64,000 bases of DNA from Ursus arctos. Taxonomy: Eukaryota; Chordata; Mammalia; Carnivora; Ursidae. The position numbers were made by a program, and so were the translations under genes. Below, piece by piece: positions 1 through 12,061 of the stretch. The stretch spans positions 15,716,501 to 15,780,500 of the forward strand of contig NW_026623008.1 in assembly GCF_023065955.2 (NCBI RefSeq), in the 5' to 3' direction. Position 1 is the stretch's first letter; every line of letters begins with the position of its first letter. The notes below the pieces were generated by a model that saw only the letters and a list, made by a program, of their open reading frames with translations, searched no databases and was not told the origin of the DNA.

Positions 1-453
1 AGGATTCATATGCCACACTGAAGTGAATGGGTGAGGCCCCTCTTGGCTGGCTAGATATGTTGCAGACCCCAGGAGAGCTGGGGAAGCAGTGTCTCAGGCA
101 TACCTGTGTCCGTTCTGTTCCAGATGGCAGTGTGAAGCCATCTAGTGTTGGATATCTTAAGGCACAGCCATTCTTTTCAGTTAAAAAGATTATCACTGTT
201 TGCTGCTCCTTGTGGGAACAGAAGAAAAGAGAACAGACCAGATGAAGAGAAAATGAAACCAGGGGGAGAGTTGGAGGCAGAATACAAAAAGGCTGTGTTA
301 ATTCGTGTTAAGGAGTATGATAAGATGATCATCGCTTATAGAAGAAAGCATAAATGAGGCTTCAGCTACAAGTCATTTGTTTTGTTGATAGGCAGTTTAA
401 GAGTATTTGTAATTTTGGTTTGCTCTGAAATCTGTTTAAAAGCAGATGAAGAG

Positions 454-619
454 CTGGGGCACCTGGGTGGCTTAGTTGGTTAAGGTCTGCCTTCGGCCCA
501 TGTCATGATCCCAGGTCATAGTTCCAGGGAGCCTGCCTCTCCCTCTGCTCCTGTCCTCACTCGTGTTCTCTCTCTTTCTCTCACTTTCTAATAAATAAAT
601 AAGATCTTAAAAAACAAAA
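454..619 (+). mobile_element. CAN-SINE (tRNA-Lys SINE)
   Basis: It begins GGGGCACCTGGGTGGC (tRNA-like head), has a CT-rich middle and ends AATAAATAAATAAG plus A-rich tail. Target duplications AGCAGATGAAGAG at 441 and AGTAGATGAAGAG at 620 flank it. Confidence 0.93.
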
Positions 620-880
620 AGTAGATGAAGAGGATTGGGAAGTAATTCAATAAAGTTTCTTAGCAAGTAATTGTTGGTATTTGTGGGATTTTCATTATAT
701 AACCTCACTATAGCAACTAGTATTTATTTCACTAGCCGAATGCTACTTGAGAGGAGCTCGACTTTAGAATCTTTTGAAGTGGAATTAAACCATCTATATA
801 TCACTTATTAATTCCCAGAAAACCATATTTTTATTGTGGAGTTTAAGATTAACAGGTTTTAAATAAACTAGTAGATTTTA

Positions 881-1089
881 TTTATTTAAAAAAATATTTT
901 ATTTATTTTTAGGGAGAGAGAGAGAGAGTGACCCCGGGGGGAGGGGCAGAGGGGGAAAGAGGGAATCTCAAGTAGAATCCATACTGAGCATGGAGCCTGA
1001 CGCAGGGCTCAGTCTCACCACCCTGAGATCATGACCTGAACCAAAATCAAGAGTCCAGCGCTCAACTACTGGAGCAGCCCAGGTGCCTC
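881..1089 (-). mobile_element. CAN-SINE, antisense
   Basis: Reverse copy from a T-rich tail to CCAGGTGCC, diverged and with a G-rich insertion. It is flanked by AAACTAGTAGATTTTA and AAACTATTAGATTTTA. Confidence 0.9.
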
Positions 1090-1183
1090 AAACTATTAGA
1101 TTTTAGAATGTAAATTTTCATTTATCAGATAACTAGGAAAAAAAATGAATTGTTCCTATGAATATTAGAGGGCTAGGGTTTGT

Positions 1184-1381
1184 TTATTGTTTATTTTTTT
1201 TTAAAGATTTTATTTATTTATTTATTTGACAGAGAGAGCACAAGCAGGGGGAGCAGCAGGCAGAGGGAGAAGCAGGCTCCCCGCTGAGCAGGGAGCCTGA
1301 CGTGGGGCTTGATCCCAGGACCCCGGGATCATGACCTGAACCGAAGGCAGACACTTAACCGACTGAGCCACCTAGGCACCC
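1184..1381 (-). mobile_element. CAN-SINE, antisense
   Basis: Full-length reverse copy, AAGATTTTATTTATT to GCCACCTAGGCACC. Flanking duplication is diverged. Confidence 0.9.
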
Positions 1382-2364
1382 TAGAGTACGAGGGTTTAAA
1401 TCAATATCTCATGCCCTCATTTGTTTCAGAAAGTGTTCAGACAGAATAAATAGTACAAAATATAAGCTGTGGAAATGTTTGAATTATTTTAGGTTATGTT
1501 ATTTATTTACTCTGGTCACCACAGGGCCAAAGGTTGTTAGATCATTCTGAGAGCTCATAAACCAATAGAAATGGGGTTAGGGGATAATTTTAATTTTAAG
1601 AGCAATGCCTGTGTTTTTCAGAGTACCCGAGGAATGTTTCCAGGGGGTTGGCATCAAGTTGGAAACTGTAGTTTGTATATCCCCATCTTGGAAATTCCTA
1701 ATCTACATGTAAAGTTTATTAAAGGTTCAGAAAAATTAGGAGTCTGTTTAATTCAGTGTTTCTTAAACTTGTTTGATGGGGGCCCCCTTCTTTTTTTTTT
1801 TCTTTCTCCTTTAAAGTTTTGAGAAAATTACTGGGAGGTGTGGTGTCTGGTGGTTTATTCATCTCCATTAGATTCAAGGACTGTTGGTGTGTCCAAACAA
1901 TGCTTGCTATGGATAGAAAAATGGGAACAATTTTCTCAAGTTCTTGAGGCAGGTGAATGAATGGTGGAGACTTCAGCAGAGGCCATGGATGTTCTGTTCT
2001 TGGTGTATTAAGCCCCACTCAAGAGGTGTTGCATAGAAATTGCTAATTTGCAACTTCTTGGGATTGAACCGAGTATGTTATATATGAAACACACCTTTGG
2101 GGTCTCTGGGCAAGTAGCTCCCATCTCAACTTAAAATTGGGGCAAGGTATTGGAAGGGAGAAGCAGACCAGTATTAGGAACTGGAGAAGTGATTGTCCAG
2201 TGACTGCAAGGGAATCCTCTGAAACGGGTGTTACAATCTTGTTTCTTCTGTTCTTGGATCAGTGATCCTAGTTAGAGTATTAAACTGTGTTCCTGTATTC
2301 TGAAAAGCTTGCAGTAATTTCAAAGCCAACATTTTAATGTTCTGAAAGTTATAGAATTCATAAC

Positions 2365-2577
2365 TTTTATTTTTTTAAATTATTTTAAAAAAAGATTTTA
2401 TTTGAGAGAGAGAGAGACTGAGACTGAGAGCATGAGCCAGGGGGAGGGCCAGAGAGAGAGGGAGAAGCAGACTGTCTGCTGGGCAGGGAGCCCGATGTGG
2501 GGCTTGATCCCAGGACCCTGAGATCATGACCTGAGGCGAAGGCAGATGCCTAACCAACTGAGTCACCCAGGCACCCC
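2365..2577 (-). mobile_element. CAN-SINE, antisense
   Basis: Full-length reverse copy with GA-rich body. A clear 23-base target duplication lies at 2342-2364 and 2578-2600 with two mismatches. Confidence 0.93.
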
Positions 2578-3236
2578 CTGAAAGTCATAGAATTTATAAC
2601 TGTTTTATTTGTGATTCAAAGAATTTCTCTGACGTTTTTAAAAAATAATTTTCACATTCATGAGAAGTTAAATTTTCTTAGGAGCTTGTAATCTATAAAG
2701 TCTTTGTATTTTACCATTTGACATTTCTTTTGCTTTCTCTTCCTTGTCACACATACTGCCCATCCCTGCCCCCAAGAAAGAACCCTATCTCAGATCCTAT
2801 CTTTTAGATGAATGTTTTTTTTTTCCTGGTTGCACCTGTTATATTACATGGCAGTGAAGGTATATTCTCCTAAAAACTTGTCCTTGGTTCTAGTTAAATC
2901 AGAGTCAGGAAAAATCATTTCACTTATAACTGTGTTGCTAATTATTCCAGAGACCAGAGAGAGGGGAAAGATACGACTAGATATAACTTTATATATCCAG
3001 GTCAGGGTTAGATACTTAGGTTGGGCTGTCTTACTTCTTTAAAAAAAATTACCGTTTTTTAGTAATTTAGTACATCTTCAGGAGCAAGATTAATTCATGT
3101 CCTGGATGTGACGTGTTAAAGGTACAAAAGTTTGTTTTCTGCTGAAACCAGAGTCTTTACCTCTGCTGCTTTCATTTGTAGAAATTGGTATCATTTTTGA
3201 CCTTATAAAATATAAATCTGTCTCTCTTGCTTTCAG

Positions 3237-3434
3237 TCTTTTTTTTTTTTTTTAAGATTTTATTTATTTGACAGCGAGAGACACAGCGAGAGGGAACACA
3301 AGCAGGGGGAGTGGGAGAGGGAGAAGCAGGCTTCCCGCTGAGCAGGGAGCCCGATGCGGGGCTCGATCCCAGGACCTTGGGATCATGACCTGAGCCGAAG
3401 GCAGATGCTTAATGACTGAGCCACCCAGGCACCG
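3237..3434 (-). mobile_element. CAN-SINE, antisense
   Basis: Full-length reverse copy with T16 tail, GACAGCGAGAGACACAGCGA body and GCCACCCAGGCACC end. Confidence 0.92.
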
Positions 3435-4134
3435 CTCAGTTTCTATTTTTAATATGAAAATGAGATGATTCTTTACAAAAATTTAAAAAACACCAAGTAA
3501 AAATCTATCTAAAAGAAGAAATTACATCGAAGCAGCTTTTAAAGTAGAACTAATCAATGGTAAAGATTTTTGTGAAGACCTAAATTCTGAGATAAATTTT
3601 TTGGCAATTTTGTGATTCCTTAAGTTCATTGTACACTTTTAATTAATTTGAATCTAAGTGAATTGTTCCAAAGTTAGACTAGACATATTTTCATTATCTA
3701 AAACTACTGAGTGAATGTAAGATGTATGTTAACTATTTCACTGTGGTACAGTTGCAGTCACAGTGAGATACACAGTAATTCTTAGGAATGCTGCTTTTTT
3801 AGGTTTTTGTTTTGCTTTTTGTTTTGTTTTGTTTTTGCTAGTTTGAAAGTTGGTAGAATTGGGCATTCCCAGAACAGAGGACAGAGTATTCCCTGAAAAT
3901 AATCCTGGGTGGCTTCGAACACTTGGTGTTAACTACTTCAGCTAGTTCCTGCCTTAGGAATATGAGTTTTCTCTTCAGAAGGGTAGCAGTTAATTTTTGT
4001 TTGTTTTTGGTTCTTTATCCAGATAGTAACAGAAGAGAGTTTAGGAGCCTAGAGGACAGTTAAAGGCGATATTTTGAGTACAGAGAACAAGTTTTTTGAC
4101 CTGCGTTGCTCATCCATACTATCTTATTAATTTA

Positions 4135-4260
4135 CGAATTCAACAACTCGAGTGCCTGCTGTGTATCAGTCACCGTTCCAGGGGTTGGGGATAAAGCAGT
4201 GAATGAAATAGGCCCAAACAAAGCTGTGCCGTCATGATTTACATCATGGTGTGTGAGTTG
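4135..4260. mobile_element. Ancient LINE-type repeat fragment (L2-like)
   Basis: GAGTGCCTGCTGTGTATCAG and GGGGATAAAGCAGTGAATGA resemble a common ancient mammalian repeat. The family name is uncertain. Confidence 0.4.
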
Positions 4261-4374
4261 GAGGTTTGTGTGGAGAAGAACGAAGGGGAGGGTGATCGGG
4301 GACGGCTGGTGGTAGGGTATAGTGGAGTGCTTCAGAGTTTGGTAGAACTTAGGGTGCGATTTAAAATAAGATGA

Positions 4375-4542
4375 GGGGCGCCTGGGCGGCTCAGTGGCTT
4401 AAGCATCTGATTTTGCCTCAGGTCATGATCCCAGGGTTCTGGGATCAAGCCCCACATGAGGCATGAGCCACGAGCCTGCTTCTCCCTCTCCCCCTCCCCG
4501 CTGCTTGTGTTCTCTATCAAATAAATAAATAAAATCTTTAAA
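4375..4542 (+). mobile_element. CAN-SINE
   Basis: Forward copy, GGGGCGCCTGGGCGGCTCAG to AATAAATAAATAAAATC and A tail. It is slightly shortened in the CT-rich part. Confidence 0.92.
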
Positions 4543-5559
4543 AAGATAGAGGAGTTCTTCAAAATGACATTCAAGCAAAGACCCATGGGAATGACTGAAT
4601 GAGCTATCCAGGCAAGAGCATTCTAGAGGGGACAACTGTAACCACTTTGAATCCGCAACAAGTACTGGTACCATTTTAGTAGCTTAGTTTCACAAAATCT
4701 GGTGTATGTGTCTGTTAACCACAGAAACAGTTGATGGTCAGAGGAGAAGTTTGTGCTTTGATGGTGTTGCTTTTGGTTTCAAAGTGCTCTTGAAAAGGCA
4801 CATTTGTTGCCAACACATATTGGTTATTTTTCAGAGTATTTGCAACTCTGTCTTTGTTGTTTTTGTTTCTCTTGCTCTCTTAGAGTGGATAAAACTACAC
4901 GTATCTGCTGTGCAACCAAACTGAAACGTCCGTCTTCATTCCGGGTGTCCTGCATGGACACGGACTTTGGTGCAAATGTTACAGCCTCTCTCATTATTCT
5001 TTGTCAAACTATGCCTTAAAGCATGTGGTTGAATGCTTCTGTCGAAGTTCACCCCATTAACAATAAATTCTACATCAAAATTGGTAGACTTTTTTGATTT
5101 AGGGTCTTGGTAATCTTGTCTTGTTCTTTTAAAATACGGCTTATGGAGATTGTATGAGAATCTAAATGAGATACCGCTGCCTCATCAGATGTGACAAAGT
5201 CATGGTTAGTTTTGTTGCTGGCATCTCACTTAGTAATTTTTCAAAATAAAGATTCTTAGGTTGTCATTCATTTTACGGTGTATGTTGTTGCCTTGGTAAT
5301 ATAGTGACTTATTTTTTTGCTGCAAATGTATGCTTGTATGTGGTATTTCTGATACAGGCTGGCACATGATTTCATCCTCGATAGACTTAGGACCAAATTA
5401 TTGTGTACTGATTGTGAAAAGGCTATTGTGTGTTTTCTTACAAGAGGGCTTTAAGAACATACAGCCTGACCTTAAGGTTTCGTCTAGCTTCTCCATCTGT
5501 GGTACAAACCAGTCCTCTAATTTTCAAAACTAAAAAACTTCCTCATAATTTACCATCTT

Positions 5560-5900
5560 AAACCCATTCTCCACTCCCAAACCCATCAACTGTTTCTACT
5601 CTTTTTCCATGCTTCTACCCTAGTGCAGATCCTTCATTATTAAAGTAGTTTCTTAGCTGAGTTCGTTTAATTTCTCTGGTTACCTTTGACAGTCCACCTT
5701 GGAATACAGGTACAAGATTGGTAGTCTAAAACAGAGCTTTTCTTCATGAGTTTCCCACCCAGGTTAATTGCAAACTCCTCTGCTTAGCTTTCACAGGCTG
5801 TATGACTTGGATTTACCCAGTTTTTTTCGTTTCTTCCACTTTGCAGGTTGACACTACTTGTACTCTTTCTGCTGATATTCCATTTTAGAGATTCTCACAT
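5560..5900 (+). mobile_element. Possible L2 fragment
   Basis: Order of pieces such as TCTAAAACAGAGC, GCAAACTCCTCTGCTTAGC and CAGGCTGTATGACTTGG resembles L2 3' ends. It is strongly diverged. Confidence 0.35.
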
Positions 5901-6024
5901 TCTTCTAGGCCACTCTGATATCATTACTCTTTTGAAAATCTGCGGCATTTGTAGTTTATAGTGTAATTTTGTAACAATCAGACTACTAAAACTGTGTTCC
6001 CCTGTAGTGTTTATAACCTGTTAA

Positions 6025-6112
6025 AATATATGTTGTTATATGTGACGTATGTAAAGCTATTTAGCATAATGTTTGGCACAGAGTAGGCATTCAGTAAATT
6101 ATTGAAATGTTT
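6025..6112 (+). repeat. MIR 3' fragment
   Basis: ATGTTTGGCACAGAGTAGGC and ATTCAGTAAATTATTG, the end of a MIR. Confidence 0.55.
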
Positions 6113-6420
6113 TGAATGCCTTTAAAGGCAGGATTTCTGTCTTACCCAATGTAGTGCTATAACAGGCACTTAAATATCTTGCTGACTTACAGTTAATAGA
6201 GTTTTTCTTGGAAGAACAGAAGCCTATTGTAACGTGCTCTAAGTCCCAGCTTGTGTCCTGATTCAGGGAAGATTGGAGATCTGTTAGGTGCTTGGATCTT
6301 GTTCTTTAACTGACCCCCACACATGTGCCAACACAGCTACTGTTTAACTCCTTTTGCATTTTTTTTTTTTTTTTGCACATGAGAACTCAAAATTTTAACA
6401 ATTAGTGATAATATATGTTT

Positions 6421-6597
6421 GTTTTTAAATATTTTATTTGAGAGAGAGAGAGCATGAGCGGTGGGGAGGGGGGCAGAGGGAGAAGCAGGCTCCCTGCTGA
6501 GCAGGGAGCTTGATGCGGGGCTCAATCCCAGAATCCTGGAATCACAACCTGAGCTGAGGGCAAATGCCTAACCGACTGAGCCACCCAGGTGCCCCAA
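6421..6597 (-). mobile_element. CAN-SINE, antisense
   Basis: Reverse copy flanked by TAATATATGTTT on both sides (6409 and 6598). Confidence 0.92.
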
Positions 6598-6733
6598 TAA
6601 TATATGTTTTTAATAATATTGTGTTATCATGTAGTCTTCACAGCTATTTTTAATGTGTATAGCTTTTCATCCTGTGGTATATTGTTAGTGACTTTTCTCT
6701 TGCATTAACTATTTTAATGTTACAGCATTCCAT

Positions 6734-6797
<64 letters not shown>

Positions 6798-6798
6798 T
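6734..6798. repeat. (TTTC)n microsatellite
   Basis: About 16 units of CTTT fused to the T-rich tail of the adjacent antisense CAN-SINE. Confidence 0.95.
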
Positions 6799-6993
6799 TT
6801 TTTAAAAGATTTTATTTATTTATTTGACAGAGAGAGAGACAGCCAGCGAGAGAGGGAACACAAACAGGGGGAGTGGGAGAGGAAGAAGCAGGCTCCTAGC
6901 AGAGAAGCCTGATGTGGGGCTCAATCCCAGAACGCTGGGATCACGCCCTGAGCTGAAGGCAGACGCTTAACGACTGCACCACCCAGGCGCCCC
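6796..6993 (-). mobile_element. CAN-SINE, antisense
   Basis: Reverse copy with ACAGCCAGCGAGAGAGGGAA body. Its tail has grown into the adjoining TTTC microsatellite at 6734-6798. Confidence 0.92.
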
Positions 6994-7052
6994 CCCATTG
7001 TTTCTTCATAAAGTATTTTATTCATTTTGGATAAATTGTCTAAAGTGGAATT

Positions 7053-7221
7053 ATTTTTTAAAGGGGGATACAGATGGTTTAAGAGGGGCAGATGGAGAGG
7101 GAGAGAGAGAATCTCAAGCGGACTCCCCATGAGTGTGGAGCCCAGCGGGGAGCTTGCTACTGTGAGCCTGAGCCAAAATCAAGAGTCAGATGCTCAACTG
7201 ACTGAGTCACCCAGGTGCCCC
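7053..7221 (-). mobile_element. Older CAN-SINE, antisense
   Basis: A diverged reverse copy with ATGAGTGTGGAGCCCAGCG and a CCAGGTGCCCC end. Confidence 0.8.
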
Positions 7222-7240
7222 ATGTACTTTGCATTTTAAA

Positions 7241-7437
7241 AACTTTTTTTTTTTTTTTTAAGATTTTATTTTTTTATTTGACAGGGAGCACAAGTAGGGG
7301 GAGCAGCAGGCAGAGGGAGAGGGAGAAGCAGGCTCCTCACTGATCCAGGAGCCTGATGCAGGGCTTGATCCCAGGGCCCTGGGATCATGACCTGAGCCTA
7401 AGGCAGTTGCTTAATGACTGAGCCACCCAGGTGCCCC
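7241..7437 (-). mobile_element. CAN-SINE, antisense
   Basis: Reverse copy with T17 tail. Target duplication TGCATTTTAAA lies at 7230 and 7438. Confidence 0.93.
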
Positions 7438-7444
7438 TGCATTT

Positions 7445-8090
7445 TAAATACTTAATACATTTTGCAGGTCTTCCATATTGGCACTGTATTAGCTTGCTAG
7501 GGCTGCCATGACAAAGACTGGATGATTTAAATAGTAGAAATGTATTTCCTGACAGTCCTGGAGGTTAGAAGCCCAAGATCAAAGTGTTGACAGGTCTAGT
7601 TTCTTCTGAGGGCTTCTCTCCCTTGGCTTATAGGTAGCTGACTTTTAGTGTCTTCATCTGGGTCTTCCCTCTTTGTCTGTGTACTAATTTCCTTATAGGG
7701 ACACCAGCCATGTTGGGTTAGGGCCCACTGGTATGACCTCATTTTACCTTAATTACTTCATTAAAGGCTCTATCTCCAAATACTGTCAGTCATATTCTGA
7801 GATACCAGGGGTTAGGACTTCAATATAAAAATTTGGGGGGGGGGCACAGTTTTGTCTGTAACAGGCACTATGGTTCATTCTTTTTAATAGTTGGGTAATA
7901 TTCCTTTGTGTTATAACTTACCAGTCCCCTGTTAGTTCACATGTAGGTAGTCTCCTGTTTTGGTTCCTGTAAGCAAGGCTGTGGTAAATATCCTTATGCT
8001 TACCTCTTTGCGTACTTGGAGAAATGTAGTTGCTGGGTCAGAGAATGTACATGTTTAATTTTGATATCTGGGCCAAAACCTTGGGCCCAG
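7445..8090 (-). mobile_element. Antisense L1 3'-end remnant interrupted by MLT1 LTR
   Basis: Before and after the LTR the text resembles the reverse of old L1 3' ends (TTCATTCTTTTTAATAG, then TTGCTGGGTCAGAGAATG). It is diverged, with no intact frame. Confidence 0.55.
7485..7863 (-). mobile_element. Solitary MLT1-type (MaLR/ERVL) LTR
   Basis: Reverse orientation: TGTATTAGCTTGCTAGGGCT at one end and a G-rich stretch with TGTAACA at the other, matching my memory of the MLT1A consensus. A five-base duplication GGCAC lies at 7480-7484 and 7864-7868, typical of retroviral integration. There is no coding sequence. Confidence 0.85.
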
Positions 8091-8195
8091 CCTTGTTTCT
8101 TATTTTTCTGTTGTTTTGAAAGCAAAAATATGCCTTGTGTATCTAAAACCAGATTGAGTTATGAAGAGTACATGATTGGCTTTCACTTAGCACTT

Positions 8196-8395
8196 TTTTT
8201 TTTTTTTAAAGATTTTATTTATTTATTCGACAGGATAGAGACAGCCAGCGAGAGAGGAAACACAAGCAGGGGGAGTGGGAGAGGAAGAAGCAGGCTCATA
8301 GCAGAGGAGCCTGATGTGGGGCTCGATCCCACAACGCCGGGATCACGCCCTGAGCCGAAGGCAGACGCTCAACCGCTGTGCCACCCAGGCGCCCC
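8196..8395 (-). mobile_element. Young CAN-SINE, antisense
   Basis: Near-consensus reverse copy of the subfamily marked by CTCATAGC, AACGCCGGGATCACGCCC and GCTGTGCCACCC. Perfect target duplication TCACTTAGCACTT lies at 8183 and 8396. Confidence 0.95.
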
Positions 8396-8504
8396 TCACT
8401 TAGCACTTTGATGGAGTATAAACACAACCCCCAAACAGGATTGTCTAGATAATCATATTCTAAATTGATCGCTTATTGGGGTTGTTTTATGATAAAAAAG
8501 GGCT

Positions 8505-8905
8505 CATATTTTGAGTGTTAAGTGCTGTACAGAAGAGTAACTCAGTTAATTCTTACAGCCTATGATGTTAATACTATTTCTGTTTTATGGATTGAGAAAC
8601 AAAGTCTTGTTTTAAAAAATTTGATTTTGTTTATTTATTAGAGAGAGCATGAGAGGGGTGAGGGAGAGAGCGAAAAGCAGACTCCCTGCAGAGCAGAGAG
8701 CCCGACATGGGGCTGGATCCTAGAACCTGAAGTCATGACCTGGGCTGAAGGCAGACATTCAATCTACTGAGCCACCCAGGCGCCTCTGGAGAAACAAGGT
8801 CTTAAAGGGGTAGACTAGCTTGCCCAAAGTTGCACAAGAAGGGGGATATGAGTTTAGGGCTGCTTGACTTGAAAGCCTCTGTGCTTGACTACTACTCTTG
8901 GATTG
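8505..8905 (-). repeat. MIR, reverse, split by a CAN-SINE
   Basis: ATACTATTTCTGTTTTATGG before and AGACTAGCTTGCCCAAAGTT after the SINE at 8609-8788. Confidence 0.72.
8609..8788 (-). mobile_element. CAN-SINE, antisense, inside a MIR
   Basis: Reverse copy flanked by GAGAAACAAAGTCTT and GAGAAACAAGGTCTT. The MIR sequence continues on both sides. Confidence 0.92.
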
Positions 8906-9254
8906 TCTTCCTTGAGCATATTAGAGACCCGACAATGCTTGTTGTGGAATTAAGTTATGTTAATTTAGCTCTTCTTAAAATAGAGGCGGATTACAACCCT
9001 TTCTGTAACATTCCGAATCCTCTGACTACAAACATGACATTTAGTTTAAACTGTTCTTCAAGATCAGAGTGTGGGGATTTTAGAAAGGATTAATTTAGCA
9101 AATAAGCCTGTCAAGTAGAACTGAGGATTTTTCTGAGTTTCCTCTTACTTATACAGTGTTTTGATGCTTTCATTTAACAGTTGTAGTTCTGATCTTTATA
9201 TTAGGGCCATTTTGGTGTTTTGCAAGTTTTAGTTGGGGATGAGAATGCCATATT

Positions 9255-9420
9255 ACGTGTTTATTCTGTGCCAAGTGATCTATTAGTTGCTTTATATACA
9301 TCATTTCTCTTTATGGCAGTTCTGTAAGTTAGATGTTGTTGCGTAGATGAGAAACTTAAGGTGTAGCAGTGAAGTAGCATGCGGTGAGCTGAGATTTGAA
9401 CCCATGTTTGTTTGTTGTTA
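9255..9420 (-). repeat. MIR, reverse
   Basis: TTATTCTGTGCCAAGTGATC, GTAGATGAGAAACTTAAGG and TGAGATTTGAACCCATG. Confidence 0.72.
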
Positions 9421-9629
9421 GAAATCCCATACTTTTTTCATGTTATTTAGTCAGCAAGATTTTTTTTAAGTTTTTTTAAATTTAATTAAAACAAATTTCC
9501 CCTTAATATAAAAGGTCAGTACTGCATTAGGTCTCTTGGGAAGTGCAAGCCTAGTGTTTCAGAGAGCTTGAAAGCTATTAGAATAAAGACATGTGAATAA
9601 AACCAGCATGATCAAGTACTGAGTTGTGT

Positions 9630-10120
9630 GATTCATTTGTTCATTGAGTGCCTGTTGTGTGTTCAGTATTGAACTGTTTTCTGGCAGCACAGCAGAGTCC
9701 CTACCTTTTTAGAGATTTCCTTATTTTTTATGTCTCCTTTACTGCAGTATAACAAACAAGATAATTATAGATTATGACCATAGTATAAAGGAAATAAACA
9801 GGGTAATATGAGAGAAGTAAGAGGGAGGAAGCTGGATATTACTGAGGATAGAGTGCTCAAGGGAGGCTTTTCTGAGAAGAGGTTGATTTGAGCTGAGATC
9901 CGAAGAAGTCAGCAGCTTTAAGAGCAGGGGCAACAGTACTGGCGAGTATAAAGATCTGCAGGAAGGACTGGGCGTATTGGAGGGATAGAAAGAAGCCTGT
10001 GTAGTTAGAGCACAGGAAGTGAAGCGGAGAGGACTATGAAATGAGATCTCAGGACTGAGAAGGGCCTTGCCGTGGGGGTTCAGAGAATTGGGGCAGTTTT
10101 TGGTAGCTGTGATAGTTAGG
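9630..10120 (-). mobile_element. Probable ancient L2-type LINE remnant
   Basis: GAGTGCCTGTTGTGTGTTCA, then GGAGGCTTTTCTGAGAAGAG, TTTGAGCTGAGATCCGAAG and AGAAGGGCCTTGCCG, the order of the reversed L2-like repeat as I remember it. Confidence 0.45.
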
Positions 10121-10447
10121 GAAGGTGTCTCAGATAAAGTAGGAATCGGGGGTGGAAAGCTAGGATAGAAGTAGGAAGAGTTGTAAGGCCAGACATCCAG
10201 GGTTTAGAGAGAGGATGTGAAAAAAGGCTTAGACTTTGAAATAAGTACAAACCATATTGGATAATTTAAATAGTACCAGGCAATCGGCCATTGATTAGAT
10301 GGGCAGAATAAGATGCATAGAAGCTAGTTGAACAATTTTGGTCCTCTTTTTTCCCGTTTCTTTCTCTCTTTCCAGACCTCAGAGCTATGGCAAATTCACA
10401 TTTGAGATTTGGGATAGGCAAGATGTCCTTATCTTTAGTTAATCTCT

Positions 10448-10580
10448 CTCTCTTTTCTTTCTTTTTTTTTTTTTTAAAGATTTTGTTTTTAAGTAATCTC
10501 TACACCCAGTGTGGGGCTCGAACTCACAATCGTGAGACCAAGAGTTTCATGCTCTACTGACTGAGCCAGTCAGGCACCCA
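10448..10580 (-). mobile_element. Short-form CAN-SINE, antisense
   Basis: Short variant lacking the CT-rich middle: T-rich tail, TAAGTAATCTCTACACCC, GGGGCTCGAACTCACAA and GCCAGTCAGGCACCC end. Confidence 0.85.
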
Positions 10581-11853
10581 TAGTTATCTGTTCTTTTGCA
10601 TGAAATTGAGGGAACTTTGAATGTGTTTAATATCTCCTTGCCCTTTCTTAAGAGAATAGAGTAATATTGCCCTTAATTGAGAGACCAGAATGCGAAAATT
10701 GCATATGAGGGTGTCAGTAATGTTACAAAGGAAGAGTGTGCATGTTTGGGGGTGGTGGTTGTGGTGTGGTGTTATTGGTTATTGTCTGGATACTCCACTT
10801 AGGCTTGTTGCCCCAAGAGGACATGAACTTTGTTCCAGGCATGGGGGATATGGACAATGATGGCACATATTAGGTGCTTAAGTGGAGAAGTCCCCTTCTA
10901 CGTGGAAAAGTAGATCAAGACTGTTATCAAAAGTTTGTCTCTGTTATTGCACATGACCTTAGGATCCAAAAAAAATTTTTTTGTTAAGTTGTGCCTTTCC
11001 TCCTGGAATTGTAACTTGAACACAATACTACTAGTACCTACTTACATAGTGAAGAGGTTCTTGTTACAGAGGACACACTCAGAGGCTTTATCACTGTTAA
11101 GCAAATAATGCCTTGTGAATGTATGATCTGTGGAGTAACTCCTGTAGTTTTACCTGCTGATGCTGTCTGTCTTGTTGGAGAATAAATTTTGGATGTCTCC
11201 TTCCTCCCCTCCCAAATTTATAAGTCTCGAATGTTTTGAGAGAAAATCTTACTATAATTTCATTCTCTTCTAATTAAATAGAACTCTTATACATTATTAC
11301 ATACTCTTCAGTTTTACTGAATTTTTTGGAAATGTTAAATTTAAAAATTATGTATCTTACTTAAATGCTTACTAATTGGATTTTTAAACGTTATTTTTTT
11401 TTTGGTCACAAGTAAAATATAAAATGATGACTCTGGCTAGTATCCCTTGTTTTCACCAATTTGAGGAAGGAAGACTCAACATTATAGTAAAAATCAGGTC
11501 TTGTTCTTATTGGATCAGACATTTTGGAATGAAGTCATTTTCATGAAGCTGACACAACAAACTTCTAGCACTGCGGAGATCATCTTTTATCATGTAGACT
11601 CGTAATCTTTCACTTTATGAGTGCTGCTCTCAGCATTTTTTTGCTGACTGTGGCTTCATTTTTGTCATCCTGAGGACCCATAGAACCCTTCATTTTTGTC
11701 AATCTGGGGACGCATAGAACGCTTCTCTCTTAGGTAGTTTGTGATTTGACATGTATCAGTTTCTTTCACAAGTGGTAGAAAATGGAGAAGTTTGAATAAT
11801 TCCTTTAATGAGCAGTTAATATTTGCCATCTGACACTCTGAATTTATTAATGC

Positions 11854-12061
11854 TTTTTTTTTTTTTTTGAGTGTGCATCTATGGGGAAGTGGGGGAGGGG
11901 GGTTGGGGGTGGAGCAGAGGGAAAGGGAAAGCGAGAATCCCAAACAGGTTCCACGCTCAGTGTGGAGCCCAGTGCAGGGCTCAGTCTGATGATCCTGAGA
12001 TCACAACCTGAGCCGAAATTAAGAGTTGGATGCTTAACTGATTGAGCCACCCCGGTGTCCC
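11854..12061 (-). mobile_element. Older CAN-SINE, antisense
   Basis: Diverged reverse copy with T17 tail and CACCCCGGTGTCCC end. ATTAATGC occurs on both sides. Confidence 0.85.

Noticed and set aside
8016..8411. Open frame of 131 codons, plus strand
   Set aside because: It runs through an antisense CAN-SINE; the IASERGNTSRGSGRGRS-like peptide recurs at every such SINE.
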